A stretch of DNA of 64,000 nt from Haloimpatiens massiliensis (GTDB lineage Bacteria > Bacillota > Clostridia > Clostridiales > Clostridiaceae): NCBI RefSeq assembly GCF_900184255.1, contig NZ_LT854640.1, positions 1,448,156 through 1,512,155 of the forward strand, written 5' to 3'. The notes beneath the pieces were generated by a model. That model worked only from the letters and a program-made list of their open reading frames with translations. It did not search any database and was not told where the DNA came from. Both the position numbers and the translations under genes were made by a program. Shown here piece after piece: positions 1-10,000 of the stretch; positions within the stretch are counted from its first letter, which is position 1, and each line of letters opens with the position of its first letter.

Positions 1-326
1 TACCGCTAAGGTAAGAAGACCTGTACCAGGGTATTCATATGGTTAAATAATTGCATAGTAGATGATTCAGTTATTGAAACACTCTTATATGAAGCATGTG
101 AAAAATATCCTTTCTATGGATATAAGAAAATCACGAAAATTCTTCGTAAGAAGCATGGATTAAGAATCAATGCTAAGAAAGTGTATAGATTGTATAAAAA
201 ACTAGGTCTACTTCTATCATATGTTAAACATACAAAGCAAGGCCATTTAGCCATAGCAAGAGAACTAACGGATATTAATTAGTTAGTATTCGTTAGAAAA
301 TGTTGATAATTAAAAGGGAACAATCC
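1..326 (+). mobile_element. IS3-family element relic (orfB, internally deleted)
   Basis: The sequence is nearly identical to part of the intact IS3-family element at 23.4-24.7 kb: the region of orfB from about codon 20 to codon 115 is present, then the text jumps to the last bases of orfB and the right end of the element (GTTAGTATTCGTTAGAAAATG followed by CAATCC). The catalytic DDE region is therefore deleted and the copy cannot encode a transposase. The left part lies outside the window. Seen directly by comparison of the two copies. Confidence 0.85.
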
Positions 327-369
327 GATTATAAAAATAAATTAAAAGAAGTTACGAGGGGTGAATAAT

Positions 370-567
370 ATGTGAACTGTAATTTCAGAGTTTAGAATTA
401 AAAATTATGTTGTGTTAAAATTAAATCAAGATAAACCATTAAAAAAATATTCTAAGTATTTTATAGATGGATTAGAGTTTGAGATTGTACCAGTGTATGA
501 TGCTCCAAGATGCGTAGCAATAGAATCAGAAAAAAGTTTTTTAAATAAAGAAGTTAAGTTTATTTAA
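370..567 (+). pseudogene. Small conserved-looking ORF with a stop at codon 2
   Basis: A ribosome site (ACGAGGGG) precedes ATG at 370, but the second codon is TGA. The same frame then stays open for 63 codons to TAA at 565, with a protein-like composition (contains LKLNQDKPLKKYSKYF and DGLEFEIVPVYDAPR). This looks like a small prophage gene killed by one point mutation, or a gene that now starts elsewhere. Function not recognised. Confidence 0.45.
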
Positions 568-616
568 GAAAGCACTTATTAAATAAAATAATAGGTATTT
601 TTATAATACCTAAAAG

Positions 617-1366
617 TGAAAAATTTTCTTGATGGTAAGATAAATGTTAATCAGATAAAAAAATATAGAAAAAACGTATAATACAAATGACTATAATGCT
701 AAAAGACTTGTGGAAACGGAAGTGTCCAGATGTTCTAGCAATGCCTTTGATAGGTTTTGCATTTAAACTGGGGTTAAAAAAGTAAGATATAATGCTACAT
801 TATGTAACACTTGTGATAAATGTATGGTTAATCACGACAAAGTATTTGATTTGAAGGATAAAATAGAATTACCAAGGCATCCGTTATGCCATTGTTTTTA
901 TACTGTTGAAGATGAAGATACTATTAAAATAAACTCAGGTGCTAAAAGTGGAGCACTTACTGGCAAGAATGACCCGGATTTTAAGAGAAGGGATGAACAC
1001 GCGGAACAATATTATGAAGCAGTACGTAGAAGAAATTCTAAAAAAGAAATTTCGGCTATAGCTAAAAATACTAGATTAAATCCTAAAACAATTGAAAAAG
1101 TATATAATCATGGTTTTATAAATAAATACGATTTAGATCATAGATATGATAATTTTATTCCAGATTATGATATGGCACAATCATGGCAAAGGCTAAGAGA
1201 AGGTAAAAATATTCAAGAGCATGATCTGATTATGTTAAATCATGAAAGGCTTGAATATGAATTAATGAATAGGTATAATAAGAAGTATCTAGAAGCTCAT
1301 AGATTAACTGAGAATAAATATAATTATGCTAAGGCTTTAATTAAGTACTTAACTTCTGCAAAATAA
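617..1366 (+). pseudogene. Prophage minor head protein relic (SPP1 gp7 / Mu F-like) with C-terminal extra domain
   Basis: The open part from ATG 824 encodes 180 aa, but homologous sequence continues upstream in the same frame past a TAA near 767 (NAKRLVETEVSRCSSNAF then stop, then TGVKKVRYNA), and changes frame near 660. The stretch with CNTCDKC and HPLCHC resembles the metal-binding end of phage minor head proteins. The last 110 residues (from about FKRRDEHAEQYY) are a separate domain carrying HDLIMLNHERLEYE, of a kind seen on phage head and toxin proteins; its activity is unknown to me. The gene is broken, so it is probably not functional as a head protein. Confidence 0.6.
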
Positions 1367-1468
1367 AAAGTTAAATTGGTAGTATTACCAAAAAATAAAT
1401 ATGGCACACTGACCTTATCCGTGATATATAAAAGTTACTACTCAATTAAAACACGGGAGGTTGTCAGT

Positions 1469-2695
1469 ATGCCAAGTAAATTTACTAATCATATTGTATC
1501 CATTAATGATGAACTTTACAATTACTTAAATGATGTAAATTATGGAATGAGTAAACCTCAATTTCATCATATATCCACTATTATTAATGGATTAATAAAT
1601 TTAGATGGCACTAAATCTTTATTAAAGATTTCAGAATATATACTAGCTGCTAAAAGCAGCAGTTCCATATATAGATTTTTGAGTAACTCTAAATGGGACG
1701 ATAGTCTCATAGATAGAAATCGTATTAATTATTTAAAACTACATTTTAATAAACTCATAAAGCCTAAATCCGTAGGATTCTTAGTTATAGATGATACTGT
1801 TAATCCAAAAACTCAAGCAAAGAAGATGCAAGGATTAAGCTATAATCATTGCCATACAGAAGGTAAAAATCTTTGGTCCCACTGTGTAGTTACTTCTAAT
1901 TTTGTAGCAGAGGATATGTCTATTCCGCTAAACTATAAGTCTTATTTTAACGAAGAAAACTGCAAAAATCATAATAAAAAATTTATGAGTAAACCAGATA
2001 TAGCTTTAGGTTTTATTAATTCTTTTGAAAAACCTTCTAACTGCGATAAAATATATTGTCTTACTGATAGTTGGTACACTAGCGAAAAGTTAATTAATGG
2101 TTGTATTTTAAAAGGTTTTAACTTTATTGGGGCTTTAAAATCTAATAGAAAAATCTCTCCATTAGGAATTTCAATGCAAATTAAGGAATTTGCTAAATAT
2201 ATAAATCCATCTACCTTAGATGTAGTTACCGTCGAAGGTAAGGATTATAGAGTATATAAATACGAAGGCAAAGTTTCAAAGATTGAAAATGCATTAGCCT
2301 TAATTTGCTATGAAGTTGATGGGGACAGCTTTAAAGAACCAGTATATCTAATGTCTACAGACATAGAACTTAGTAATAAAGCTATAATAAAATACTATCT
2401 ATATAGATGGAACATTGAAACTAATTACAAATATCTTAAAACACACTTAGGTTTTGACGAATATAAAGTTCAATGTATACTCTCTATCGAGAGGTATTTT
2501 CTACTTACATTTTTAGCAATCAATTTTTTAGAGATTTATAGATTATATAATCCTAAAAAACTTGAAACCATTGGTGATACTATAAAGTCTATAAAAAGCC
2601 TATCGGCTAAAGAATTGGTGCGTTTTGTTTATGAGGAAGCTAAAAATGATATACCTTTAGACACAATACTTGCTGAATTAAAATTAGTTTCTTAA
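1469..2695 (+). CDS. DDE transposase, IS701-like
   Basis: Transposase of an insertion sequence. I place the start at ATG 1469 (408 aa, MPSKFTNHIV) because GGGAGG lies 8 bases upstream; an upstream in-frame TTG has no ribosome site. RNase H-fold acidic positions are visible in FLVIDDTVNP, LTDSWYTS and YRWNIETNYKYLK, the layout of IS701/IS4-superfamily enzymes. It is full length and uninterrupted, so it may be active. It sits within prophage debris. The family name is less certain than the transposase call. Confidence 0.82.
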   Translation: MPSKFTNHIVSINDELYNYLNDVNYGMSKPQFHHISTIINGLINLDGTKSLLKISEYILAAKSSSSIYRFLSNSKWDDSLIDRNRINYLKLHFNKLIKPKSVGFLVIDDTVNPKTQAKKMQGLSYNHCHTEGKNLWSHCVVTSNFVAEDMSIPLNYKSYFNEENCKNHNKKFMSKPDIALGFINSFEKPSNCDKIYCLTDSWYTSEKLINGCILKGFNFIGALKSNRKISPLGISMQIKEFAKYINPSTLDVVTVEGKDYRVYKYEGKVSKIENALALICYEVDGDSFKEPVYLMSTDIELSNKAIIKYYLYRWNIETNYKYLKTHLGFDEYKVQCILSIERYFLLTFLAINFLEIYRLYNPKKLETIGDTIKSIKSLSAKELVRFVYEEAKNDIPLDTILAELKLVS

Positions 2696-2854
2696 AAAAT
2701 TTTGTAAGTTACTTATAGGGAAAGTATAGAATTAAATGCTGTAACTATATTCCTATTAAAGAACTTACATCTATATTTGGGTTTTTAGCTTTTAAAATTA
2801 AAGAAGTTAAGTTAAGTATTTAAAGAAGAATAATTTAGAATAGGAGGTATGAGA

Positions 2855-3094
2855 ATGCTTACGTTGAAATTAATAGAATTAAATGATGAAATGGTTACTT
2901 ATGAATATTATCCAGAAGGTAATGAAAAGTATCCTGGGAAGGTTGCTTTAAACTTTAGAACTAAAGAAAAAATTTTTTCGAAAGATTCTTTTGAGGATTT
3001 TGGTAAAAGATATGCGTCTCATGCTCTCGGACGAATTGAAGAATATAATTTAAATGGAGAATTTAAAAAAGAAGGAGTAGTAGCATGGTACTAA
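2855..3094 (+). CDS. Small hypothetical protein, prophage region
   Basis: Encodes 79 aa from ATG 2855; TAGGAGG ends 7 bases upstream, whereas ATG 2849 is only one base from it, so the second ATG is preferred. The product is hydrophilic, without signal or membrane segment (MLTLKLIELNDEMVTYEYYP). It ends on the stem of a terminator. Likely a small accessory prophage gene; function not recognised. Confidence 0.6.
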   Translation: MLTLKLIELNDEMVTYEYYPEGNEKYPGKVALNFRTKEKIFSKDSFEDFGKRYASHALGRIEEYNLNGEFKKEGVVAWY

Positions 3095-3129
3095 AAGCAC
3101 TTACTAAATAAAAATAGTAGGTGCTTTTA
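3093..3129 (+). terminator. Rho-independent terminator
   Basis: Stem AAAAGCAC / GTGCTTTT with an inner TACTA / TAGTA pairing and a T-rich tail, starting at the stop codon of the 79-aa gene. A nearly identical copy follows at 4012-4047, and a diverged one at about 568-600, so this hairpin is reused through the prophage segment. Confidence 0.8.
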
Positions 3130-3163
3130 TTATGTCTAATATTAAGAAAGTGAGGTTTAAATT

Positions 3164-3292
3164 ATGTGGTTAATAATAGCGGCGATCTTGATTCCACTAT
3201 TAGTTATAGACACCATTTCTGATTATAAAAAGATCAAATCAAATAAAGAACTGATTGAAACATTAAATAAAACATTAGAAAAAATTGATTAA
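3164..3292 (+). CDS. Single-span membrane micropeptide (42 aa)
   Basis: ATG 3164 has GTGAGG 8 bases upstream. The product MWLIIAAILIPLLVIDTISD has one N-terminal hydrophobic span followed by a charged tail (KKIKSNKELIETLNKTLEKID). It lies between two other small genes in the same direction. Could be a small membrane protein of the prophage; function unknown. Confidence 0.5.
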   Translation: MWLIIAAILIPLLVIDTISDYKKIKSNKELIETLNKTLEKID

Positions 3293-3329
3293 GTCTTTAA
3301 AATAGGAGGTATAAGAAGTTCTTAAAAAT

Positions 3330-3886
3330 ATGGGTGTTAATGGAATGAAACAAGAAGGAAAAAATAAGAGTATTGAAAAGGACTTACAATGTTTAATTCA
3401 GACCTTAAAACTGTATGATGAAGAAATCTTTGGAATAGGTTCAGATAAGGAAAAAAGAATTGTAAGAACTATTCAAATAATGTATAGAGAAGATGACAAA
3501 AGAGTTTATGTGAGAATTTTAAAATTTGGTAATAGATTTAATAAGATTTCTACAACATTAGGGGAAAATATAGAAATTACGTTTGGTTTAGAATTAGATA
3601 GTGTAAATTCATCAGTTGAGTATTTCGAGTATATGTTATTTAAACAAAAAGATAAGAGGATAAATTTAGAAGAGAGCATAATAAATATCAAAAGGGAATT
3701 ATCATATGTCATAATGGAAACATATATACTTATAAAGCAGGGAAAAAGCCTTTCAAAGGAAAATTATTCTATTTATATGTTGATAAATATAAAAAATTCC
3801 CTTATAATTTAAGGGAAAAAGATGCATACATGAGAACTTTAAATGAATTTAAACAAAAATTTGGTATAAAATTCGAGGTGTTGTAA
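3330..3886 (+). pseudogene. Hypothetical protein, probably frameshifted
   Basis: The frame from 3330 (or ATG 3345) runs to 3812, but its last 40 residues look like out-of-frame reading. In the +2 frame, convincing protein sequence starts near 3655 and continues to TAA 3884 (contains KKPFKGKLFYLYVDKYKK and YMRTLNEFKQKFGIKFEVL). A frameshift near 3650 is the simplest explanation; two overlapping genes are an alternative. Function not recognised. Confidence 0.5.
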
Positions 3887-3887
3887 T

Positions 3888-4013
3888 ATGTGTAACAAAT
3901 ATGAAGAATATTATGATGGAATACCACAAGAAATTGAGGACATGACTCTAGAGGAAATTGATAAAGAAATTAAAAGGTTAGAAGGAAAGGAAAAAAGTAA
4001 AGAGAAACAATAA
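3888..4013 (+). CDS. Small charged protein (41 aa)
   Basis: ATG 3888 lies two bases after the preceding stop, with GAGGTG about 8 bases upstream, so it is probably translationally coupled. The product is acidic then basic (EDMTLEEIDKEIKRLEGKEK), probably helical, and ends on a terminator. Function unknown. Confidence 0.45.
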   Translation: MCNKYEEYYDGIPQEIEDMTLEEIDKEIKRLEGKEKSKEKQ

Positions 4014-4047
4014 AAGCACTTACTAAATAAAAATAGTAGGTGCATTT
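4012..4047 (+). terminator. Rho-independent terminator, second copy
   Basis: Same hairpin as at 3093-3129 (AAAAGCAC start, TACTA / TAGTA inner stem) with one mismatch in the 3' arm (GTGCATTT), again beginning at a stop codon. Confidence 0.75.
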
Positions 4048-4139
4048 ATTATGTTATAAGTAATTATAGAGGTTTTTCTTGTGTTGTTATAGAAAGTAGA
4101 AATTTGTAATAAAATTTTTACTTTTAGGAGGAACTTAAA

Positions 4140-4763
4140 ATGAAAATAGGAGTTATAGGTGGTGTGGTAGGAGCAGCGGTCGTTGCGCTATTAATTATTA
4201 TATTTGGAAAGGAAGATTTAATATGTAGTTTTAGAAATAACGTTATTAATTTATTTAAACGATATGACATTGAAGAGGATATAAATAATTTAAAAGTAAT
4301 GAATAGTGATAAGTTGCTTAATATTAAATACACATATATAACGGAAGCAAAGAGATCCAAAAATTCGGGGGATAGTTTCAAGAGTTTTAGTATATTAATA
4401 ACAATTTTCATCAGCTTAGTAAGTATTACTATACCTATTGCCACGGAATTTACTAATGATTCGTTAAATAAGTTAGATAATGTTTTAAATCATGGAATGG
4501 AAATTATTAAACAAGAAGATGTTTTTAAAAATGAAGGAGCTAAAAAAGTGAAACAAATCAATAATAAAAGAAAAGAACTTAATGATTTTAAAAAAGAGAT
4601 GTTTGATGAAATAATGAAAATTCTGACTTATGCGGCTATTGGATGCATGATATTAGCGGCATTTATATTATTTAGAACCAGAAGGTATTATGATAAAGCA
4701 TCACATTATGAAATATTGGTACAATATATTGATGATGAATTAATAGAAAAAAATAAAATTTAA
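4140..4763 (+). CDS. Multi-span membrane protein, hypothetical
   Basis: 207 aa starting at ATG 4140 with TAGGAGG 8 bases upstream. Three hydrophobic segments are visible: residues about 3-22 (GVIGGVVGAAVVALLIIIFG), 80-100 (FSILITIFISLVSITIPIA) and 158-176 (AAIGCMILAAFILF), with charged helical stretches between. A terminator follows at once. It looks like an intact monocistronic gene. No family recognised. Confidence 0.6.
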   Translation: MKIGVIGGVVGAAVVALLIIIFGKEDLICSFRNNVINLFKRYDIEEDINNLKVMNSDKLLNIKYTYITEAKRSKNSGDSFKSFSILITIFISLVSITIPIATEFTNDSLNKLDNVLNHGMEIIKQEDVFKNEGAKKVKQINNKRKELNDFKKEMFDEIMKILTYAAIGCMILAAFILFRTRRYYDKASHYEILVQYIDDELIEKNKI

Positions 4764-4793
4764 AAAGTCTTAGGAAACTAAGGCTTTTTATTT
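4764..4793 (+). terminator. Rho-independent terminator
   Basis: AAGTCTTAG, loop GAAA, CTAAGGCTT and a T-rich tail directly after the membrane protein stop codon. Confidence 0.8.
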
Positions 4794-4850
4794 TATGAAA
4801 AATTAAGAGTGTCTTTAGTATGTATAGGTTAAAGGGACAAAATGGAGGTA

Positions 4851-5280
4851 ATGAAATGTTAAAAAAGATTTATTAGAATTAATAAAAGATATTGAAGATG
4901 ATAAGGATTTTAAATCTTTTATAGATAATTTAAAGGACCAACATCTAACTAAAGGATTAGAAACTTGGAAGTCTAATAATTTACAAAAATTAATTGATGA
5001 AAAAGTAAAAGAACTTTATCCAGAAGATGATCCTAAGGATACAGAGTTATCAAAACTTAAACTTGAAATGGAAAACATGAAAAAAGAAGCACTAAAAAAA
5101 GAGTTAACTAATAAAGTTCTTAAAATAGCAACAGAAAAAGGTCTACTAACAGATTTGGTAGATTATTTTATTGGACAAAATGAAGAAACTACAAATAAAA
5201 ACTTAGAAACATTAGAAAAAGTAGTTACTAATAAGTTAGAAACTACAGTAAAAGAAAGGTTGAAAGACAATATTATATAA
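4851..5280 (+). pseudogene. Phage scaffold-like (DUF4355) protein, frameshifted and 3'-truncated
   Basis: GGAGG precedes ATG 4851, but that frame stops after two codons. Removing one A (ATGAAATGTT to ATGAATGTT) opens a continuous frame (DLLELIKDIEDDKDF through KVLKIATEKGLLTDL and LETLEKVVTNKLETTVKERL) typical of the DUF4355 scaffold family that precedes the major capsid gene. The C-terminus ends at the edge of an IS4-family relic. The intact downstream part would start at ATG 5068. A decayed prophage morphogenesis gene. Confidence 0.6.
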
Positions 5281-5664
5281 TCCTAGGAATAATTTTATCA
5301 AAGTCAGTTGTAATCTTAGATATATCTGAGAAATTAAAGGATGATTTCACAAGTGCAACTGAGGCAAGTAAGATAAAGAGAATATAAAAAAAGATTCATT
5401 ATAGAAGAAATGTTTCGGGATTTAAAATCAAATGGATTTGATATGGAAGGCACATGGACAGAAGATATTGTGTATTTTCAAAATCTATATTTATGCTTAA
5501 GTATAGCCTATACATGAATGATAATATTAGGGGCAGATTGCTCTAAGAATAAGAAAAGCAAAATCATAGGAGCTACAAAGAAATTAAAGAACAAAATGGT
5601 TAGAATATATAGCTTATTTAGTTGTGGCATAAAATGGTTCAATAGATGCTATGATTCTGATTAA
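5281..5664 (+). mobile_element. IS4-family element relic, internally deleted
   Basis: The text matches the transposase at 16.6-17.7 kb in two blocks: the N-terminal region (SEKLKDDFTSATEASKIKRI) joined directly to the C-terminal region (FIIEEMFRDLKSNGFDMEG through NKKSKIIGATKK). The middle third with the first two catalytic aspartates is missing, and in-frame TGA and TAA codons occur. Compared with the intact copy it lies in the opposite orientation. Dead copy. Confidence 0.85.
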
Positions 5665-5863
5665 AGATAGTGTTTTCTTAATTTACAATGTTAATATTAG
5701 TCTTATAATGATTATTATTGAGTCTAAACATGATTTATGTAAATTACTGTCCGTAGATCAGATTTATAGCTACTACATTATTTTATACGAAAAATAGTAG
5801 AAAAAGATAATAAAAAGTAGTAGAATAATGTATTAGAAATTAAAATAATTGGAGGGGTAATAT

Positions 5864-6346
5864 GTGGGCAATTGGAGTAAAGAGCAGAATATTAGAGATG
5901 CTGCTTGTTGGTTATCGAGAAAGGTAGAGCTTATAGAGTTAAAATCATATAATAAGATTAATTCAATTAATCAAACTATTTGTAGAGGTGGAATTTTTAA
6001 TGTGGAATTAGGAGTAGGTAATTTGGGTGGTGAAAAAAATAAAAAAAGACCATGTTTAGTTATTAGTAGAAACCAACTTAATATAGGGGATACAGTGGTT
6101 GTAATACCTTTATCAACTAAATTTAAAACAAAGACTCACGGGAAAGGGAAAATTGCACCTAAATATGATAATCATTTAATTTTATGGAAATCGAAGTATG
6201 GATTTTTAGATGATGACTCATGCATCAAATGCGAAGATATTAGAATGGTGGATAAGGTTAGGATACAAGAACATATTGGAAACATAGAGCCACAAGATAT
6301 GAACTTATTAAAAAAAAGGTTATTATTTACATTTGATTTTAAGTAA
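5864..6346 (+). CDS. MazF/PemK-family toxin-like protein
   Basis: Starts at GTG 5864, with GGAGGGG 6 bases upstream; the overlapping ATG 5862 is in another frame. The 160-aa product has an N-terminal extension of about 45 residues, then the PemK/MazF barrel: GGIFNVELG, the KRPCLVIS strand, TVVVIPLSTK and the C-terminal IRMVDKVRIQEHIG segment. Family members are mRNA interferases or lost-activity relatives. No antitoxin gene is seen directly upstream, so it is either an orphan, has a distant partner, or is controlled otherwise. Two small RNA genes lie directly downstream. Confidence 0.75.
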   Translation: MGNWSKEQNIRDAACWLSRKVELIELKSYNKINSINQTICRGGIFNVELGVGNLGGEKNKKRPCLVISRNQLNIGDTVVVIPLSTKFKTKTHGKGKIAPKYDNHLILWKSKYGFLDDDSCIKCEDIRMVDKVRIQEHIGNIEPQDMNLLKKRLLFTFDFK

Positions 6347-6415
6347 ATTTACAAGTGCTTTTTTAAAACGCTTGTCCATAGATGAAATTTATGATAAGAT
6401 TATAGTATAAATTAA

Positions 6416-6503
6416 ATATGTTTGCTGTCTAGTCACAGCGGTAGAGACTAATCTTAGGTTAGATTAGGTTTTGTTTAAGGAAGCCATAGGCTTCCTTTGT
6501 TAT
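6416..6503 (+). ncRNA. Structured small RNA, copy A, with terminator
   Basis: No reading frame. Hairpin P1 is GCTGT, loop CTAGTC, ACAGC (6424-6439). Hairpin P2 is CTAATCT, loop TAGGTT, AGATTAG (6448-6467). The P1 loop TAGTC is complementary to GACTA (6446-6450), overlapping the 5' arm of P2, so a pseudoknot and P2 would compete. A 9-bp terminator AAGGAAGCC / GGCTTCCTT with an ATA loop follows (6477-6497). A second copy lies 133 bp downstream. Family not recognised; could be a regulatory RNA or an attenuator. Confidence 0.6.
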
Positions 6504-6548
6504 ATAAAAAGTTGTATTAAAATTAGAACAATGTACATAATATATACT

Positions 6549-6636
6549 ATATGTTTGTTGTCTAGTCACAGCAGTAGAGACTAATCTTGAATTAGATTAG
6601 GATTGTAGCCATCCATAAAAGGATGGCTTGTTTATT
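6549..6636 (+). ncRNA. Structured small RNA, copy B, with terminator
   Basis: Same core as copy A. P1 has GTTGT in place of GCTGT, which keeps pairing with ACAGC through a G-U pair; P2 arms are identical with a different loop (TGAATT). The terminator differs completely in sequence (AGCCATCC, loop ATAAAA, GGATGGCT, T-rich tail) but keeps its place and form, supporting a transcribed unit rather than a simple DNA duplication. Possible promoter bases TATACT precede it at 6543. Confidence 0.6.
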
Positions 6637-6671
6637 AAACAATGAATATAATATAAAAATCTAAAAAGTGG

Positions 6672-6842
6672 GTGTTTATAGTAAAAGTAAAATATATAGG
6701 TGAAAATGATTCAGCTACTTTTATAAATGTAAATATATTGAACCTAGTATCTATAGAAGAAGTATGGTGTAGAATAGTTGATGAAACTGGAGAAGAGTAT
6801 TTGTATCTATCGGATAAATTTAAAACACTAATATATGAATAG
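6672..6842 (+). CDS. Small conserved prophage-type protein (56 aa)
   Basis: Open frame from GTG 6672 (VFIVKVKYIGENDSATF) to TAG 6842. The pattern KVKYIGENDSATFI followed by SIEEVWCRIVDETGEEYLY resembles a short protein family found repeatedly in clostridial phages. The start codon has only a weak ribosome site. Function unknown. Confidence 0.5.
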   Translation: MFIVKVKYIGENDSATFINVNILNLVSIEEVWCRIVDETGEEYLYLSDKFKTLIYE

Positions 6843-6896
6843 TAATAGAAAAATTATTAAAGTTAGTTAATGGTTTTATAAATATGATTAGCTAAG

Positions 6897-6935
6897 AATC
6901 TACTAAAATAGAAGAAGGTAGGTTCTTTTATTATG
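6897..6935 (+). terminator. Terminator hairpin before hsdR
   Basis: AGAATCTACT and GGTAGGTTCT pair across a short loop and a T-rich tail follows. It separates the small gene from the restriction operon. Confidence 0.6.
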
Positions 6936-7051
6936 TCTAAAAAACAAATGAACATATAAATTTTTAGTAATATCATGAAACAATATTATAAATAAATACG
7001 ATATTGTAAATCAAAAAGTACAATGTTACTATTTATATAGGGAGGGGTATA

Positions 7052-10000
7052 ATGTCTAATTTTACTTTTTTAAAAAAGAAGTGGCCAACATTAGCTAAGT
7101 TAGGCACTCAGGCAGAAAAATATTTACATACGGATAGTAATGCGTCCATGTTAAAGATGCGTATGTTTGGTGAGCAAACAATAGATTATATATTGGCAGC
7201 TCTAAAAATTGAAACTTCAAGATTTGCAACTCAAGATGATAAGATTAAACTTTTAAGAAATACAAGATTAAATGGAGCTATTCCAGATCTATTTAATATA
7301 GTAAGACGTTATGGAAATAAGGCTAATCATGAAGGATATGAAAATAAGAAGGATGCTTTAGAATGTTTAGTTTCTATGTATAAAGTAGCTGCATGGTTCT
7401 ATATTAAGACAACGAAGGATACTTCAATAAAACCATTAACATATAAAATACCAAAGGCAGTTAAGGCTAAAGCGCCTGTATATAATATTGAAGAGTATGC
7501 TAAGGAAAAAGAAGAAGTTAGGGAAGAGCATATTAAAGAAGTAAATGAAGTTAAAGAAAAAGTAAAGAAAGCTGTTGTAACTGAAGAAGATAAAAAATTA
7601 GAAAAAGAAGTTGAACAAACATTAGATTTAAATGAAGCAAAAACGAGAAAGAAACTTATAGATATAATGCTAAAGGATGCAGGGTGGGATATTAATAATA
7701 AGGAATTAGTTAAGTTAGAGTTTCCACTGGAAAATCATAAAGAAGAGGGTAAAAAAGGATTTGCTGATTATGTACTGTTTAATAAAAAAGGCAAACCAAT
7801 TGCAGTAGTAGAGGCTAAAAAATCTTCTGTTGACCCTATTTTAGGGCGTCAACAAGCAGTTGAATATGCAAGTACTATAGAAAGAGATTATAAAGTAAGA
7901 CCAATAGTATTTTATACCAATGGCTATGAAATATTTATGTGGGATCATAAGTATAGCCAGCCAAGACAAATTTGGGGATTCTATACTTTAGAAGATTTAG
8001 AGGAACTATTTTTTAAACATAAGTATAAGAAAGATTTAAATAAGTTAGAGATTGATAAAAGTATTGCAGGTAGACCTTATCAAATAGAAGGTATTAAAAG
8101 AGTATATGAAAGATATTCTAATGGATTTAGAAAAGCTCTTTTAGTAATGGCTACTGGAACAGGAAAAACAAGAACTGTTATTGCGCTAACTAAAGGAATG
8201 ATGGAAGCAAATTGGGCTAAAAGAGTATTGTTTTTAGCTGATAGGGATGAACTTGTGAGACAAGCTAAAGAAGACAAAAATAGTTTTAAAACCTTTATGC
8301 CGGAGCAAATATCCTGTAGGTTTACGGGTAAAAACTCAGACAATAGAGAGGCTACACTATATTTTTCAACATACCAAACTATGATTAATTATTATAGTAA
8401 TTTTAGCGTAGGTTTCTTTGATCTTATTATTTGTGATGAATCCCATAGAAGTATATACAAAACTTACAGGGATATATTAGAGTATTTTGACTCACACATT
8501 ATAGGGCTTACAGCCACACCAGTGGATTTTATAGAAAGAAATACATTTGATTTATTCAATTGTGATACAGAAGATCCTACATTTAATTTTTCTGTAGATC
8601 AGGCTTGGAGTCATATTCCACCGTATCTTATTGAGCCAAGAGTAATTGATGCTACTACAGACTTTTTAAGAAAAGGCATAAAGTATAGTCAAATGACAGA
8701 AGAACAAAGACAGCAGGTTGATGAAGAAGGTTATGATGGAGATGAAATTGAATTTGATAAAAAGGAGTTAGAAAAGAAAATAACAAATAAGGATACCAAT
8801 AGATATATATTAAAAACACTAATGGTTAATGGGATTAAAGTAGGTGACCACTTAGGAAAGACAATTATATTTGCTAAAAATAAAAATCATGCTAATTTAT
8901 TAGATTCATTATTTAATGAAATGTATCCTCAATATAAGGGGAAAATGGCAGCGGTTATTTACTCGGGTATTAAGGATAAGGAAAGACTTATAGAAGATTT
9001 TAAAAATGAAGAATTTCCTAGAATAGCTATTTCTGTAGATTTATTAGATACGGGTATAGATGTACCTGAAATTGTAAATCTAGTATTTGCAAAGCCTATT
9101 TATTCAAAGGTTAAGTTTTGGCAGATGATAGGAAGAGGCACAAGAAGATGTGATAATTTATTTGGTGATGGAGTAGATAAAACTGAGTTTGCTATTTTTG
9201 ATTGTTATAAGAATTTTGAATTCTTTGAAATGAATCCAAAGGGATTTGTTCCAAAACCTCAAAAAACATCTATACAGGTTAGATTTGAGCTTATGTGCAA
9301 GCTTTTAGAGATATATAAGTCAAAGGATAAAGAGAGCATATGTAGTGATTTTGTAACAAAGTTAAAAGCAAATATTGAAGAACTACCATCACAGAGTATA
9401 GAGATAAAGAAGAATAGAAAGAAAATAGATCAGGTTAAAAAGGAAGAATATTGGAAAGTTTTAAGCCAGGACTTTATGAAAAAGTTAAAGTTAGAGATAG
9501 CTCCATTAATACAATGGATTGAAGCTAAAGATAATTCAGATGCTATTTTATTTGACAATTCAATTTATAGAATACTTCAAAGCTTTGAAACTGAGGACAA
9601 GGATTCGTTAATTAGAGAAATTAATGCCACTATGGAAAAGCTAGCAAGACTGAAATTAAATATAAATCAGTTTGATGGAAAAAGAAAACTTGTAAAATCT
9701 TTATTGGAACCATGCGGTTGGGAGAAGCTTAGCTATGAAAAGCTAGAAAAAATAAGAGTAGATCTAAGAGATTTAATGAAACATCAAGGAGCCACAGCAG
9801 GAATTTTTGTGGTAATGGATATAAAGGATACTGGCGTAGTAACAAAGGAGATTAGTGCTGGAACAGTACTTTATGGAGCTAATATGGAGCCCTATGAAAA
9901 GAGAGTAAAGACAGCCATTGAAGAGAAATTAAATGACCATTTAGTAATTCATAAAATTAGAAAAGGGGAAAAGCTTTCTGAAACTGAAATTGATGGTATT

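Noticed and set aside
5060..5280. A free-standing 70-aa protein from ATG 5068
   Set aside because: The same frame continues upstream into a frameshifted DUF4355 gene, so this is its surviving C-terminal part rather than a separate gene.
6416..6636. CRISPR array or type III toxin-antitoxin repeat
   Set aside because: Only two units, each 88 nt with its own terminator, and no spacers or cas genes; the ToxN-like toxin expected for type III is not adjacent in the right order.
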